In this document: one piece after another, positions 32,500 through 45,605 of the stretch | Layout of the letters: every line of letters begins with the position of its first letter | Numbering within the stretch: the stretch's first letter is position 1 | Source of the DNA: Corynespora cassiicola | Lineage: Eukaryota; Ascomycota; Dothideomycetes; Pleosporales; Corynesporascaceae | NCBI GenBank assembly: GCA_022059125.1 | Contig: JAEUWY010000005.1 | Coordinates: 1,736,001-1,800,000, forward strand | Length of the DNA: 64,000 nt | Reading direction: 5' to 3' | Notes under the pieces: generated by a model | Databases searched by the model: none | What the model was told of the DNA's origin: nothing | Seen by the model: the letters and a program-made list of their open reading frames with translations, nothing else | Made by a program: the position numbers and the translations under genes

Positions 32500-35498
32500 A
32501 TGTTTCGTGCACGGGTGTCAGGCCGGGGAGTTTTGGCTTGTGTAAGCACCTGCGGGTGCCATGGTTGGGGATGAGATGCATGTGCTGCTACTGCTGCTGC
32601 TGCTGGGGTGGAGACGGAACGGAGGAGAGGGAGGCGGAGTTTTCAATGGACGGAGAAGGATTGTGCATGTCTGGTGGTGGTGCTTTTGCTGTTCTGGGGG
32701 GGGGGGAGCATGCGGACTTGGGACTTTCAAGGGTGTGGGGTCACATGATAGCTGCAGGACGACCGATCCCGAGCCTATGTTGGGATCGACATTGCATGTT
32801 GAAGTGTAGGAGTGAACTACATGCCGACAGTCAGGTGAATGGTGTAGTTGGTATAGAGCCTAAGATTGATCAGTCTATTGGAATGCCGCCTGTCTAATGA
32901 TTGCGATTTGTAGAATCTTCCCAGTTTCCTCTTCTAGCTGTTAGGTATCCTTCCCACGCAGTGCACACTAGTCTTTTCTTTGCTTGATGTATATTCGCAA
33001 CCTAGTTTGAGATCTTTGGAGAATGACTGCGCGCCATGACTTACCAAGGCAGATGGTGCGTATGATCAAAGTGTGAATATATCGAGTCATTAATGCAGAG
33101 CATCAAACTTCTGTATCATCTTGACGGTCAAAGAAAATGGGTTGAAACTTGCCACAAGACTGTCAACCAAATACCAAGGCATAGCCAAGCGATTGCCGAA
33201 GAACAAATCGGCATGTTTCTCGTCTGTTTCGAGCAAGACCTGTACTGGGAACAGGTCGTCTCAGGAGCGACGACCTTGAGCCGAGGCTTGCCTAAGCATA
33301 CACCATGTACATGCATGAACTCACTTCATATAACATGAACTAGACATCTAGACACGTATACCGACCCAACGGTCACCTCGGCCCATTTTTTCATTTTTAT
33401 TTTTGCACTCACAGCCATCCTCCTCAATGGCGCGCATGATCTTCACACGGCATCTGCACGCATGGCAAAGCCATGGCATGCACAACACCAAAGCCCCCTA
33501 CAAGCCATTGACTTTTCTTTTTTTTGACCATTCCTCGTCTCTTCACCGCATACCCTATACCCACACGCGCAATCCCAATCCCAGTTCCACATTCCCATCC
33601 CAACCCACCTCGGCCCACCCCTCCTCCCCCGTCTCACATAGACAAAACCCACACCCAAACCCACGTCCCCGGATCCCAATGCCAGAAATAGAGCATCCAA
33701 TACAGCAAGACAAGAAACAAAGTAGAAGGAATTAAGAAGGAAAAGGGAAAACAAAAAGAAGGAGAAAAACCTTCCACAGCATCTTCCCTGCCCAGCGCTC
33801 AACTCCGCAAGGGGTGGAGGGGACGAGGGGCGCATCCCATCGCATAGCCATAACCATCTCCAAAAAAAAAGACCAGGCATCCCCGTCCAACCGACCCTCG
33901 TCCGTGCAACCCTCCTCAATGCCGACGTTGAAGCCGGCATAGCGGCCCCATCTTCTCTCCCTTCATTGCCGACCTTTTTTTTTGGTTCCCCTCGTATTAT
34001 CGTTGGTTTTCTTTTTTTTGGTTTATTCTTGGCGTCGGACGTCGAAGCTTCGAGGGGAAATTCGTCGGCTTTATTATTATTATTATTAGTTTGGCTATTT
34101 GGCAGGCAGGCAGACAGGGCTGGCGCGTGTACTATAGGGCTGGGGCTAGGGCTGGGGGGGGGGGCGCGTGCGTTTGCGTTAAGCTACGCTGGACTGGACT
34201 GGCCTGGGCCTGGGCTGCGTATGTGCGTGCGCCCGCGCCCGCGCAAAGTACGTTACGTACGCGGCATTGCGCAACTGCTACTTGCGTGGTGCCTGGGCCA
34301 GGGCTAAGGCCAGGTAGGGAAATTAGGTAAGCGGTGGGCTAGGTGGAGTGGAGTGGGTGGTGGTGATGGTGGCGACGGGGAGTTATGCCGTGGGTTTGGT
34401 GGGTGGGGAGGGCATGAGTAAGCTGGGTACGTGTACGTGTACAGGGCGGGTACGTGGTAGGAGCATTCAATGTTGAGGGGAGCGCATTTGAGGCATTTTT
34501 TTATACTTTGCGAGGAGCAATGAATGGACTGGGTGGTTGGGTTTGTTGGGGATGAAAATGATGTTGGGTCGGGATGGGCGAGCGGGGAAGTAGGGGGTGG
34601 GTGGACGGGTAGGTGGATTGGTATGGGGGGGTCGAGACCCTGATCTTCGGGAGGGAAGAGGGAGAGTCGTGTAGTGTAGTCTTCAAGAAACCATGTGTGC
34701 GACATGAATAGCGGGCACCAACATCACGAGTAAAGCTGTTTTGTAGACAAGGGCGGGGAAAAATTGGGTGCAAAGAGAGTTCATATGTATCTCGTGTCTG
34801 ACGTCCAAAATTCATAACATCCTCTTCATCCCCTATCAGGCACCCCAGGAAGAAATGGGGGGAAAAAAGAGAGAGAAAAACATGTGTTGCAACCAATTCT
34901 ACCCATGCTTAGAAAGCAGCGCGCATAGATCTCGATCCGGGTATATGTTGTTGCTCAAGAGTGTTGTTGCAGTGCGCGATCCAGTCCCCCAAGCACCTCC
35001 CTGACCCCTTCTCCAGAAAAAAAGAAAAGAAAAGGCAAACAAAAAATGGCTCGGAAGGAACACAAGCGGGTTGTCTGACGTGATGGTCCCCACAGATCAT
35101 CTCAAATCGCGGGGCAGATCGCGGCCAGTACAGTCGCTAGGGAGTTCCTTTCTTTTTCTCTAGCCCTTTGACGTGGCCGAGCCTCGGTGCGTTCCAAGAA
35201 ATGTATACAAGAAAGTTCGTGAGGGCGGGGAAGAAAGAGGAGAAGGAAAAAAAACAAAGGAAGAAACCAGTGACGCCCGTGAGAAAGCTTCATACAGCCA
35301 GCCATACCAGATCGATTGACGTACTATTCCGGAGGAAATGACGTTGGATTACGTTTTCCAAGTCTCACGTTGAAGAAGAAAAAGCGAACCGCAGGACGAA
35401 GAAGAGAAAAACGCCGACACGCACAACGGAAATCGTCGATTCATTTCCGTTCTTCTAGACTGATGGATGGATTGGATTGGCGAGCAGGTGGCAGGCGA

Positions 35499-35867
35499 TC
35501 AGACGCGGCCGTCAAGCACCTCGAAGATGCCGACCTCGACCTGGCCGTGCAGGCTAGGGCGCGGCTCCAGCATCTCGAGCTCGTGGCTGAAGAGGTGTTT
35601 CTCCTCTTCCATCTCGAGGTCGAGCACGCTGGGCTTCCTCCGCACGGCGAGCAGCTGGCGGATGCTGTGGGTGGAGGAGGTGGAGCGGTGCGAGTCAGGC
35701 GACGAGGTGCGGGTCAATGGCGACGTGGTGCCCGTGGAAGAGCTGGGCGAGCTGGAGCGGTGGGAGCGGGTGGGCGAGAAGGCCGTCTTGAGGCGGCGGA
35801 GAGAGCCCGGGGTGCGCAGAGGGGTGAAGCTCTGGAAGCGGTTGGTGCGGGTGGTGGGGGCGACCAT
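35499..35867 (-). CDS. small hypothetical basic Ser/Thr-rich protein
   Basis: 122 residues in one exon. It begins MVAPTTRTNRFQSFTPLRTP, is rich in Ser, Thr, Arg and Pro through the middle, and ends in an ordered-looking segment (VLDLEMEEEKHLFSHELEML, then VGIFEVLDGRV). The sharp change from low complexity to a hydrophobic and acidic tail, with the stop right after GRV, looks like selected coding sequence. The frame stays open far upstream of this ATG, but that part is biased and judged leader. No signal peptide, membrane segment or known domain is present. Confidence 0.55.
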   Translation of the reverse strand: MVAPTTRTNRFQSFTPLRTPGSLRRLKTAFSPTRSHRSSSPSSSTGTTSPLTRTSSPDSHRSTSSTHSIRQLLAVRRKPSVLDLEMEEEKHLFSHELEMLEPRPSLHGQVEVGIFEVLDGRV

Positions 35868-37470
35868 TTTGGAGGTTGGAGGTGGTGGTGGTGGTAGCAG
35901 TTGGGGTGAGGCGGGAGGTAGTAGAGGTATTACGGCTTGCTCGGCGGAGGGACAATTGCAGGGGCTGGTGTGCAACGAGCAATTGGGAGGGGTGGCGGTT
36001 TGGGTGTGGAGTGAGCGTGGGCGTTCAGAACCAGCTGGCAGCAGCAGGCGATGGAGAGGTGAAGCGGTGGACTGCGGCGGGCTAGCGCGCGGTGATAAAG
36101 CAGGCAGTGGCAGGAAGAAGAAAACGAAAGTAAGGGTGGAACAAGTAATGAGGATGTGCGGAGGAGGATTGGGATATGGGCATTGTTTAAGGGCGGTCCT
36201 GCGGTCGTGTGCGTAATATGGAACCGTCGACGTCCGTAGGCTGAACCACCGACCCCGGTCAGGGAACGCCAGCGAGGGGCACCGGCCGTGTCTGATCGCC
36301 GCGCAGAAACAGGCAAGGCGGCCCACCCGCCCACGGCTACCAGCCATGTCAGGCCCACACCAGCATGACGGAGCGCGGCGGCCCTCCAATCCCACTGGCC
36401 TGGCAGCGCGAGCGTTGGCGACGCGGTAATGCCGTCGTGCCATGGCATGCCATGGTGCTGATGCCGCAGTGCCCTGGGGGCCGCGGCGCGGTGATTGCTT
36501 GCGCGACGGCGGATGACGGCGGACTTGGACGCGACCATGACGACGGCCATGACGATGGCCATGGAGATGGCCATGGAGATGGCCGTGTGCTCGCTGGTCC
36601 GCCAGCCCTCCGCCCTCGCACACAGCTGGCTGAGGGCCTCCGCGTCGTGGATGCCCCAGAGACCTGTCTCATGTGCATGGCCGCCGGCGCGGCCGCCCTG
36701 GATGCGGCCGGCCAAGCTGTCTGAGAAGGGCCGGACAGGTTTCACCATGGCCAGCCTGTGCCCGCCCAACAGCCCTGGAGACAGACGCTTGTCCAGCGCC
36801 ACCATCTCCGCCGGCTGCATCCGCCCACCCGCGCACCCACACGCACACGCACACGCACACATGCACACACGATAGACGCGCTGCCCGTTCTAGAGCGCCT
36901 CCCCGCCAGCACGCGTCTGCCCCGGTGGTGCTGCTCGCTGCTGGACAGTCAAACTGCTGAATTCAAGTGCCCCCCTGCGCCGTCGCTATGCTTGCCTGTT
37001 GCTCTAGAGAGCCCCGACTCCATGCATGCACCCTCTATCAGTGCCCTGCCCCAATCTTGCTTTTCCACCTCTCGGTGCCCATGGCCTCTATTGGTGACAC
37101 ATACATGAACAGACATAGGAGAAGTCAAGTGTTCCAAAAAATCCCTCCCTTGTGCCTGGCCGCCGGGCATCCCTTCTGGCCCTCTGTAACGCCCCACGTC
37201 AGACATCAACACAACCGACTTCGTACTATGCGCATCGCGTCCATGGGCCCCACCCTGACCTATTCTGAGGCCCGCCACCACGCTTCAAACGTCTTCGGAC
37301 CCTGCGCCATGCCTTCTTCGTCATTCGTAGATCATCCGCCATGCCCTTCCTGGACACGAAACACCATTCCGACCATCTAGCCTGCATGCTTCCACCCACA
37401 CGCCCTCAAACTAGGAAAGAGGGAGGGGGAAAAAAAGGGAAGAAAAACCTCGTCTCGCTGACTGGCTCGC
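35868..37470. other. intergenic, repeat-bearing, no gene seen
   Basis: 1.6 kb of GC-rich sequence upstream of the small protein and downstream of CCH1. It includes an imperfect GATGGCCATGGA repeat near 36534-36588 and CACACG repeats near 36836-36868. Open frames are composition-driven. Confidence 0.5.
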
Positions 37471-40400
37471 TCAGCGCCCGCCAGACCTTCGCTGCACCGT
37501 GAAACTCCTGCGGATGCTCTCTCCCCATGCCGAGTTGTCGAGCACCTCCAAAACATCGGCTGCGCTGACGGCACTGCCCTGCCTGCTGCGGTTGCCCGCC
37601 GGCCCTGCTTCTGCTTCCAGCGGGCTCGGCGGTCGACTGAGCGCCGACGCAAACTGCCAGTCTCCGTCGGCAGGCAGGGAAAAGGGCGACGCTTGAGGTG
37701 AAGACTTGCTGGGCGACAGTGGTGACGCCCGCGTCGGCGAGCCCACCGGTGTTTGCTGTATCGAGTTGGCCCGGCTGCGCAGGGTCATGTCCCCATGTGG
37801 CGGTGACGGCGATCGAGCATCGCTGCCCGATGTGCGCCAGTCCGAATTGTCCATGGCGTGGAGGTCGACCGGCGAGAAGAGCGGGCTGTTCTGGGCAGAC
37901 TGTCCACCGCCATGCACCCCCGTGATGTCCTCGTCGTCGACATAAATCTCGGGCACTGTGAACTGCGGTACTGCCGTCATGCGTCCCGACTTCTTCTGCT
38001 CCTTGACCCGCCGGAAGCGTCGTGCCCAGTACAGCGTATCGAAGAAGCCGACGACAACGTTTCGTCGGACAGCCTCTTCAACACGCTGCAGTCGGGCTCT
38101 CCTTCGCAGAAACTCTTCCAATCGTAAGCTCTTGTTGTCGTTGATCACCTTGTGATGGGCCAAGATCATAAGGAGCGAGGTGAACTGGATGCCCCGGTCG
38201 GGATCACTCGAGACAAGCACCTCCTCGTAGAACGTGTTCATCCGCTGTCGTCTCCGTCTGATCTCATGAACAGGGAGCTCCCTCAGTCGCTCGTTTAGCT
38301 TGGCAATGTCGATTTCAGGAGTCTGCTCATGGCCTTGTAAAGGGAGCTCAGACGTCCGCTTGGTTGCGACGCTGCAGTCTTCGATCAACCGTCGGACCGT
38401 GAAGTCGCCGTCGTACACTCTCATCTCGAAGATACCCGAAAGTTCCTTGAACATGTCAACATGCTGTCACAATGCGTTTATGCCCTGATACTTACGCCAA
38501 GCAACCTAGGGAAGACGTCTCGCGAGATGTATCCCGTCCCGTTGGGGTCAAACTCCGCCCATGCTTGCTTGAAGCGTCGAATTTCCTCCCGGCTGATGAC
38601 TGACAACCCGCTGCTCCGCTGATACACATAACTGAAACTCTCGTATATCAGCGACACAAACAGGTTGACGAAGATGTACATGCTCAGAATGTTCCACGTG
38701 ATGAACAGTGCTCGGGCCCACTCCGGACTGCCGCAGTCACTGTCAAAGTACATTTCACCTTCGGTGCAGTACGGTTTGTCGATATGCGCAAAGTCCTCCA
38801 TCAGCTCGTTCCATCCCTCTCCTGTGCTCATTCTGAACAGCAAGATGAGCGCCTTGGGCACGTTTCGGAAGTTGATGTTTCCCGTCTCGTTGGGTCCGAA
38901 GCGTGTGAGACCAAATGTTTGCGTGAGGGCAATGGCATATACCAGGAACAGCACAAACCAGGTGGCAAGCAGATTGGCAATGGACGTGAAACTTGCTGCT
39001 GCCGTCTTGAAGAGTTGGTCGAGCTGGTTGTTCCGAGGGATGAGGAGCAATGCGATTGACACAAGACAGAGCTTGTGAAGCTGTATGAAGACCCGCTCTT
39101 TGAAATTCGTGAGAAGAAGGATCGAGGTGACAAAAGTACCTGAGACGGCGAAGATGGAGAATACGTCCCAGGAACTCTTCCGGAATCGGTGCCACGAAAG
39201 GCCGATGATGCGGATGATGACGTTGGCTATGAACACAACGGTGAAGACGAGAAAGATGTAATCCCTGGCACGTTCCCATGGGCCGTATCCGGGGTACCAT
39301 TCCAGACAGAGGAGGATCAGATGGAGAACCAGAAGCCCGGTAACGAATCTCTGCCAGCGACCGCTTTTGCGTACAGCGCGACGGTAGCACCATTCTTCCC
39401 ACGTCTCCCTTCGTTTTGTCGAGGACGGGCGTTTGGACGGTGATACTTGCCGAAGGAGTTTTCGCAATTCGAGCCATGAGCGTTGGTCTGTGGTGAGGTA
39501 TGCAACGCCCGTCTGTTCAGTGTAGTTGCGCATGAAGACAGATACAAAGAGCGTCAGGACGAAGACTGCGCCTAGCAAGTTGAATATGACGAAGAAGATG
39601 GCATTCCCTTGAGAAGCAAAGTCGGCAGGCTGGGTGAAGATTCCGGTGACACTCTGTGCCGTCCACATGCAGTCAGTCCATCCTTCCTGGGATACAATCT
39701 GGAACAGAATGAATAGTGAGTCGCCAAAGTTGTCAAAGCTGAAGAACGGATTTGAGGCCTTTCGCGGAGCCAGAACTCCCCAGTTGAAGGGCTCGCTAGC
39801 GTATTCGCCAACGCAGTCATGGAGGTCAAAGATGTTCGAATCCCCATCGTTACAGCTCTGAAATCGACCGACGAAAAGATTGAGTCCGTAAATGGCGAAA
39901 GGAATCAACAAACTCAAAGACACAAAAGCAGCAGACACGAGTTTCCAGATTCCACGAACGATGACTGAGTGGAAATGATCCCGTGCACTATCGCTGATGT
40001 TGAGTAGTCGGAGAGCTCTGAGCGCTTTGAAAGCGCCGACGGTCCGAGATATTTGGCCTTCATTAAGTAGGGACGTGACGACGTTTACCCAGAGCGTGAC
40101 CAATACCAAGCCATCGATGAAACCCCAAGAACCGCGGAAGTATGCATTTGGTGTCCAAAAGAAACCGTCGGCGATAACCTTGATCAGGGCTTCGATTGTG
40201 AACAATACTGCGAATCCCATGTCCGTAAATACGAACCAGTTCTTAACGCTGAATTCGTTCCGAGTAAAGTAATCCCGCTGGTATAGTGGAGTAGTCACGC
40301 ACGCCAACAGGACCATGGCAATGATGGCTGCGTAGATAAAGGCAGAGAACGCATACCAGACAGGAACAGAGGGAGCCAATCCTTCCATGCGATCATTTCC

Positions 40401-43400
40401 ACGGCCAGGCCCGACAATCCTCTGGCAGAGCCTACGTATGGGGTTCCGAGGCCCGAAGATAAAAAGGGAGACGTTATAATTGGGGTGTTTGCGCAGATAT
40501 TCTCGTTGGGCTCTCTTGCGCTTCTCAGTAGCTGACACGACTTCTTTTGCCATTCTTCTTGGATCCAGGTCTTCATATGCTCTCCCAAAGTCCAGTGGGG
40601 CATAGAATGGGTTGGGCTCACGGTTGCTTATCCTGCGCACAATACGCTGCCACAACGTTTCTAACGGCCCTGTGCCGTAGATGGTTGGCTGTGGTTTAAT
40701 CCCAGGGTGAGGATCGTCTGGATGAGGGCTACCATCTTCGTCGGCTTCGTCCAGAAAGTCACGGACGACAGCATCCTTGAGTAACATCTCGGCAGCCGCG
40801 TGGCCATAATCCAAAGGATCCTTGCGGTTAGCTTGTCCTATTTTGAAAATGGAAGAAAGCGACAAGTTACTGTGCAAGATCAGTACCGTACAAGATAGAC
40901 TCTTGAGGCCAACTTACCCATTAGCCGAGTTGAGGCCCTGTTCCTTCTTCTGCAGGAAGGCCTTCACTTGCTGTAAGCGCTTTTCATCTTCTGAAACATC
41001 GAAATTTTCTTGAATAACAGCAATGAACATATTCAAGACGATGACTTTGATCTAGTTAGCAACAGTTCACGCCATAGGCATGCGCAAAGCTTACAGTTGG
41101 CAAATATGAACCAAATGATGACGAAAGAAGCGCCAATCCATGAAGTTTTGAACTCTTTCTGATAGCTGGTAACATTGTACAGAGTATCAGTCCAACCCTC
41201 GCTGGAAAGTATCTGATACATTCCAAGGAAAGAATTGTAGATGGTGAAAAATGACATCTGGACGGCTTCCCCATCTTCTGACTCGGGCAGTTCGCCACGA
41301 AATAGTTGAGAAGCAAAGATGGATGCCAGGAATGTCAAAAGAAACACGAATAGGATGAGATTCAGCAGACCGCTGACATTTCCCAGGACTATCATCTGAA
41401 GACGTGTAAGGATCCAGCCATACGATGTATCCAGTGGTGACTTACTATGAGGTCGCGCGTCATGGGTACGGAGAGGACAACTCTGTATATTCTGACAATT
41501 TGAAAGAACGTAAGCCAGTCGTATGCTCTTCCACCATGAGACGCCTTTACGACGGGGAGTTGTATAACGGAGGTTATTATGGCAATAAGTAAATCAGTGA
41601 TATTCCGTGGATTTTTGAAGAAATGTCTCCAGTCGATGATGAATCGAATTATGATTTCGAAAAGCAGAACCAGAGTCACGATTGTCTCGTTGATTTCGAT
41701 GAACCTTGCTCTTGAATCGCTCATGGTTGCGCTCCGGAAACATTGGACAACCAGACCATACGCTATGATTAGGATCCAAGCAGGGGCGGTTTTGTCATAC
41801 CACCGCTTCAAAGTGCTGACCCGCTGATCTGGTAGCTTTTCCGTCTCCTCGGTGATTTCAATGCCCGTAAACGCACTTTTCTTGCTTTCCTCGCGAATAA
41901 TCTGAAAAGACGACGTAATGACGGCGATGAGCAGGGATATGAGCCACAAACTCAGGATGAGAATTCCGGCGGCAAAGAACAAGGCGCCAATCAGGTAATC
42001 ACTATCAGCCACCATATATAGCAAATCGGTGTGGGTGTTGGAAGACATAATAACAAAGACCAGCTCCAAGGAATTGAGGATGGTGTCGAAGCTTTGCGTA
42101 TCGTTGTGTGGGTTCTCCCCTTCTCTACAGAAGGAACCGAGGGGACACATGAAGCCTTTCCTAGTACCCGCCGAGCTACCATCAGCCAGTAGATAGGGCA
42201 TAGAGACATTTCTCCCGTTCATGAATTCGATCTGGCCACCGCATAGCTGGTCTTCGTTGATATAATCTTCTTGCCCGGTTGGATCTTGCCAGACGCAGTG
42301 CCGTCTGAAGCTCGACTTGAAGCTCTGTACACCGACGATGGCAAACAGAAGCCAGAAGAAACTAATCAGGAATGCGACGTGGACGAGCAAAGGCGCAGCC
42401 TTCTTAAGACTTCGTAAGATGACCTGGCTCGCTAGTTAGTGGTTACACCTTGAATACAGCTTGGCATGGCAAAACGTACCGAAGTACCGCTCGTGAGATT
42501 TAGGAGCCTGATTATACGCAGGCAACTAAGCATCTTGAAGATGAAGATGTGTTTGCGGGCTTCTACGCCGAATATAGCAATGAAAAAGGATATCCAGAAG
42601 GAAATGACGGCAACAAAATCCGTTCGGTTAAATGAATGCCGCAGATAGGCTCTGTGGGCAAGCCGAACTCGCTGCTGCTCTTTCGGGTCTCCGATTCCGG
42701 CTGCCGGGTTCATCTGGACCGTGGTAAAGGATCGGAGGACGGAGGGTTGCTGCGGTTCAGTATTAAAAGTACCTTGTCGCTGGGAGTTTTGCCTCTGGAC
42801 TGTGCCAAAAAGCTGCCAGAATTTGCTCATGACGGCCTCTCTGAAGCCTATCTGACGGTTGATGGTGCTGTATTCACGAGGGTTGATGATTAGACCGGAG
42901 ACGATGATCCGAATGAGCACCTCGATCGTGTACACGATGAAAAGGCCCAGAAGGGCCCAGTCGTAGGGCGACTTCCCCCATGCTGTTGTCCGTCCGACCT
43001 CAAACACACTCTTGCTGGCTTCGACGGCAAGCAGGATGGTCTGGACTACGATGAAAATAAGCAGGGTCGGCTCGATGAAGGGGAGAACGAGGAAGTCGCA
43101 GAGGGCCATCCGGATCTTATTGTCGGCCGAGAAGATGCCCAAAGACCGGCCCCGTAGGGGATTCGGGGGGCGGTTCCAGGTTGCGATGGGCTGGCGGGGA
43201 TAGATGGGTGACGGTGGCTTCTCGAGCGGGGAGGCAGGCGCGGACATGGGGCCTCCATCGTTGACGTACTCGGGGAGGGTGGGGAACGAGGGCGGGCCGT
43301 TGAGGCGGGCGTTGCGCAGCGATGACTTTCTCCTCATGGTGGCCTCGGCGACTTCGGGCTCGTTGCTCAGGTTGACGACACGCTGCGACATGTTGCGCAC

Positions 43401-44195
43401 AATGGTTCCTGCCCGATGCAGCGGCGACAGGCCGCCGGGCGAGAGCGACCGCTTCCTTCCCGTCGAGGTGCGCAGGCCGGCAGTCGCGGCCTCGACGTTG
43501 CCAATGTCATCGACGGGGCGCGCTGCGGCCGAATGGGCATCGGGCGTCAGGAACTGCACGCTCTGAAAGCTCGACCGGTCGGGGCGCGTGGGTGTGATGG
43601 GGATCCCGCTGATGGGCTGGAGGTTGCGCTCGTCGGTCAGACGGGCTGTGTCGTCGTACTGTGCCGGGAAGTAGCTGTGGTCTTCGGACACGCCTCGCGG
43701 TGCGTAGGGGTCACTCGGGTAGTGGTGATGGTACGACGTCTGCGAGGACATGGACGTGGACGTGGCCATGGGCGGCGATGTCTCGCCCTGGAAGCCCAAT
43801 CCGGAGAAGCCAATGGCAGCCTGGAATGCGCCTGCGTCCTCCAGCGGCGAGTATCCGCCATCTTCTGTAGCCGCGGTCCCCCCTCTTCCTGCGACCGTGG
43901 TGTTGATGTGCGGGCGGGAGGCGCCGCGAGTGGGGCTCGGGGACGCCTCTGAGATGGGCGCATACTGCGAATTCCAGTGCTGGCCCGTGGCTATCGACTG
44001 GCTCTGGCGGAGGAGGTTGCGCCCCCTATCGCTGAGGGTTCGGCGGTGCTGGTGCTGGTGCGGCTGCGGGTGCTGCGCCGCGGGCTCGGCATAGCCATAC
44101 TGGTGGTGGTGGCCGTCTGGCGGGCGATTGAGGTCGCGGAGGGGTATCGACTGGCTCGGGTGGTGGCGGCCGTGATTCGGGTCGGGGGAGGACAT
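37471..44195 (-). CDS. CCH1: voltage-gated calcium channel alpha subunit Cch1
   Basis: The pore subunit of the fungal high-affinity calcium uptake system, working with Mid1 in the plasma membrane. Six exons give 2156 residues: 42480-44195, 41446-42423, 41095-41395, 40918-41044, 38496-40869 and 37471-38445; introns are 48-56 nt and all in phase. A disordered N-terminus of about 360 residues precedes four six-helix ion-channel repeats. Pore-loop text typical of Cch1 is seen in several repeats, for example QILSSEGWTD, QIVSQEGWTD and RMSTGEGWNELM. A LNMFIAVIQENF segment follows a repeat S6. After repeat IV comes an EF-hand-like stretch (EFDPNGTGYISRD) and a coiled, Ser-rich C-terminus. Length and exon logic fit a complete, functional gene. 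Confidence 0.96.
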
Positions 44196-45605
44196 TGGAG
44201 CGTCAGGTGCTCGCGCGTGGTGTTCAACTTCTCACATCTGGCCCAGCTCTTCAGCTTCCCAAGATGCTAGCGTGCTAAGCCCTGGCAGGGTCCCAGGCCG
44301 GCGAGACCAAACGGGCGTGTTATAACGGCTAAGTCGGCGGCGGCGGCAGCAGGTATGCAGAGTTATGCGCAGGCGGCGGGCGGGCGCGGGCGGAGGCTCG
44401 GTGCCGGGTGGAGTTGGGGGGTTGGGGCCGGAGAGCTGGAGGGAGCAGATACGTGGTTGCTCGTGCCCGTCAGAGGCGGGACCGTCGACGTTGTAAATGC
44501 GCGTCGTCCAAATTCCCCGTCGCTGGGCCAAGCCACGCTGCGCGAATAGGGCTGTGGCTGGCTGCCGCAGGGGCACCGCACTGGTGGGTGCCCGGGGGGC
44601 AGCGTGCTGCAAGAGGCGGGCGTATTTTTAGCTCAGCGAACACATGCGCGACGCGGCGACAGCCTCCTGACAGCCCGTCGCCAGCGCCCTGAGAGGCCTG
44701 AGAGGTCTTCCTGCGCGCCCCCGTCGACCTGGAGAGACGTCGACGGCTGCATCCCGAGGGCCTTGTGCGCTCGCAGCCGGCGCACGCAGGGCGGGACTGC
44801 ACGCTTCCAGCACGCTGAGGCAGCACGGAACAGGTAGCGATTCACATGAGAATCCTCATCAGACAGGGCCAAGGCCAATCACGGCAGTCCAACCTGCGTG
44901 GCTGCATGGCTGCACGGCTGCGCAAAACGGCTCTTTGTCAGCACCGCGAGATGGACGGGGGATAGCATCGTTGGACGGCCATGGCCGGGCGTGCACTCGT
45001 ACTCGTCCCTTTTCCTGCCTTCCCCGGGACCTAAACCGCTTCCATGCCAGCGAGCCCACGGCCCAATCTGCCAGTCTGACTGCGCCCCTGCGGCCTTTGT
45101 AGCTCTCGTACCCGGTGCGTACCTACGCTACATGCTCCGCGAAGATGCGAGACGGGCCCTCTCGATGCTGCTGTCGTGTCCCGCAGGTCCGCAGGCCCGC
45201 GCCGGTGGAGACTGGAGGCACAGTGAGCGCACTGGTGAAACCCATGCAGATCGTCATTGCGAGCATTGCGTGTCCAAGAAAATCTTTGGCAAGAGAAACG
45301 TCGTCTGGGCAGTGATGAAATGGCCCATCTCGTGCGGCATCAGCTGCCTGCAGGGGACCGCCAATCCGCGCTAGCCCAATCGGGCCGGGCGCCGCCGACT
45401 TGACGATTTTACTAGGAAACGCGACTTGGACTTCATCCAGGCGCATCTTCACCATCACCACCAAGCCCGCCGAATCCACCCACCCCCGACGCCCTCGTGT
45501 GCCCGGATACCCCTATTCATACCCGCATTCCTCTCAAACACCTCCTCGCCGTATTCGCTCCGGCCGCACGCCGCCCTCCACGCGTCGCCGCCCGGCACGC
45601 TCACA
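44196..45605. promoter_or_regulatory. divergent intergenic region of CCH1 and the PHD gene
   Basis: 1.4 kb between two start codons facing away from each other. GC-rich, with CT-rich tracts before 45606 that suit a fungal leader. No gene is recognised. Confidence 0.45.

Larger units (their letters stand above)
31017..35498. other. 4.5-kb non-coding stretch with homopolymers and tandem repeats
   Basis: No protein family is recognisable on either strand. The stretch holds A-runs and T-runs of 8-13 bases, G-runs, (GCAGGC)n at about 31899-31922, five AAAAGTCCG motifs at 32113-32499, six GGTAC units at 32210-32239, GGAA repeats near 32363-32380, and a TTA repeat near 34073-34088. Frames here are short or of biased composition. 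It may hold long UTRs or non-coding RNAs. Confidence 0.5.

Noticed and set aside
35868..36868. Long minus-strand frames upstream of the small protein
   Set aside because: Low-complexity His/Arg/Ala text created by GATGGCCATGGA and CACACG repeats; no protein-like pattern.
38446..38495. Shorter 32-nt intron at the last Cch1 junction
   Set aside because: An earlier CAG acceptor is also in phase, but 32 nt is too short for a fungal intron; the AAG acceptor gives 50 nt and the expected GELSGIFEMR sequence.
43416..43952. Plus-strand frame of 178 codons inside CCH1
   Set aside because: Antisense shadow of the GC-rich disordered N-terminus of Cch1.
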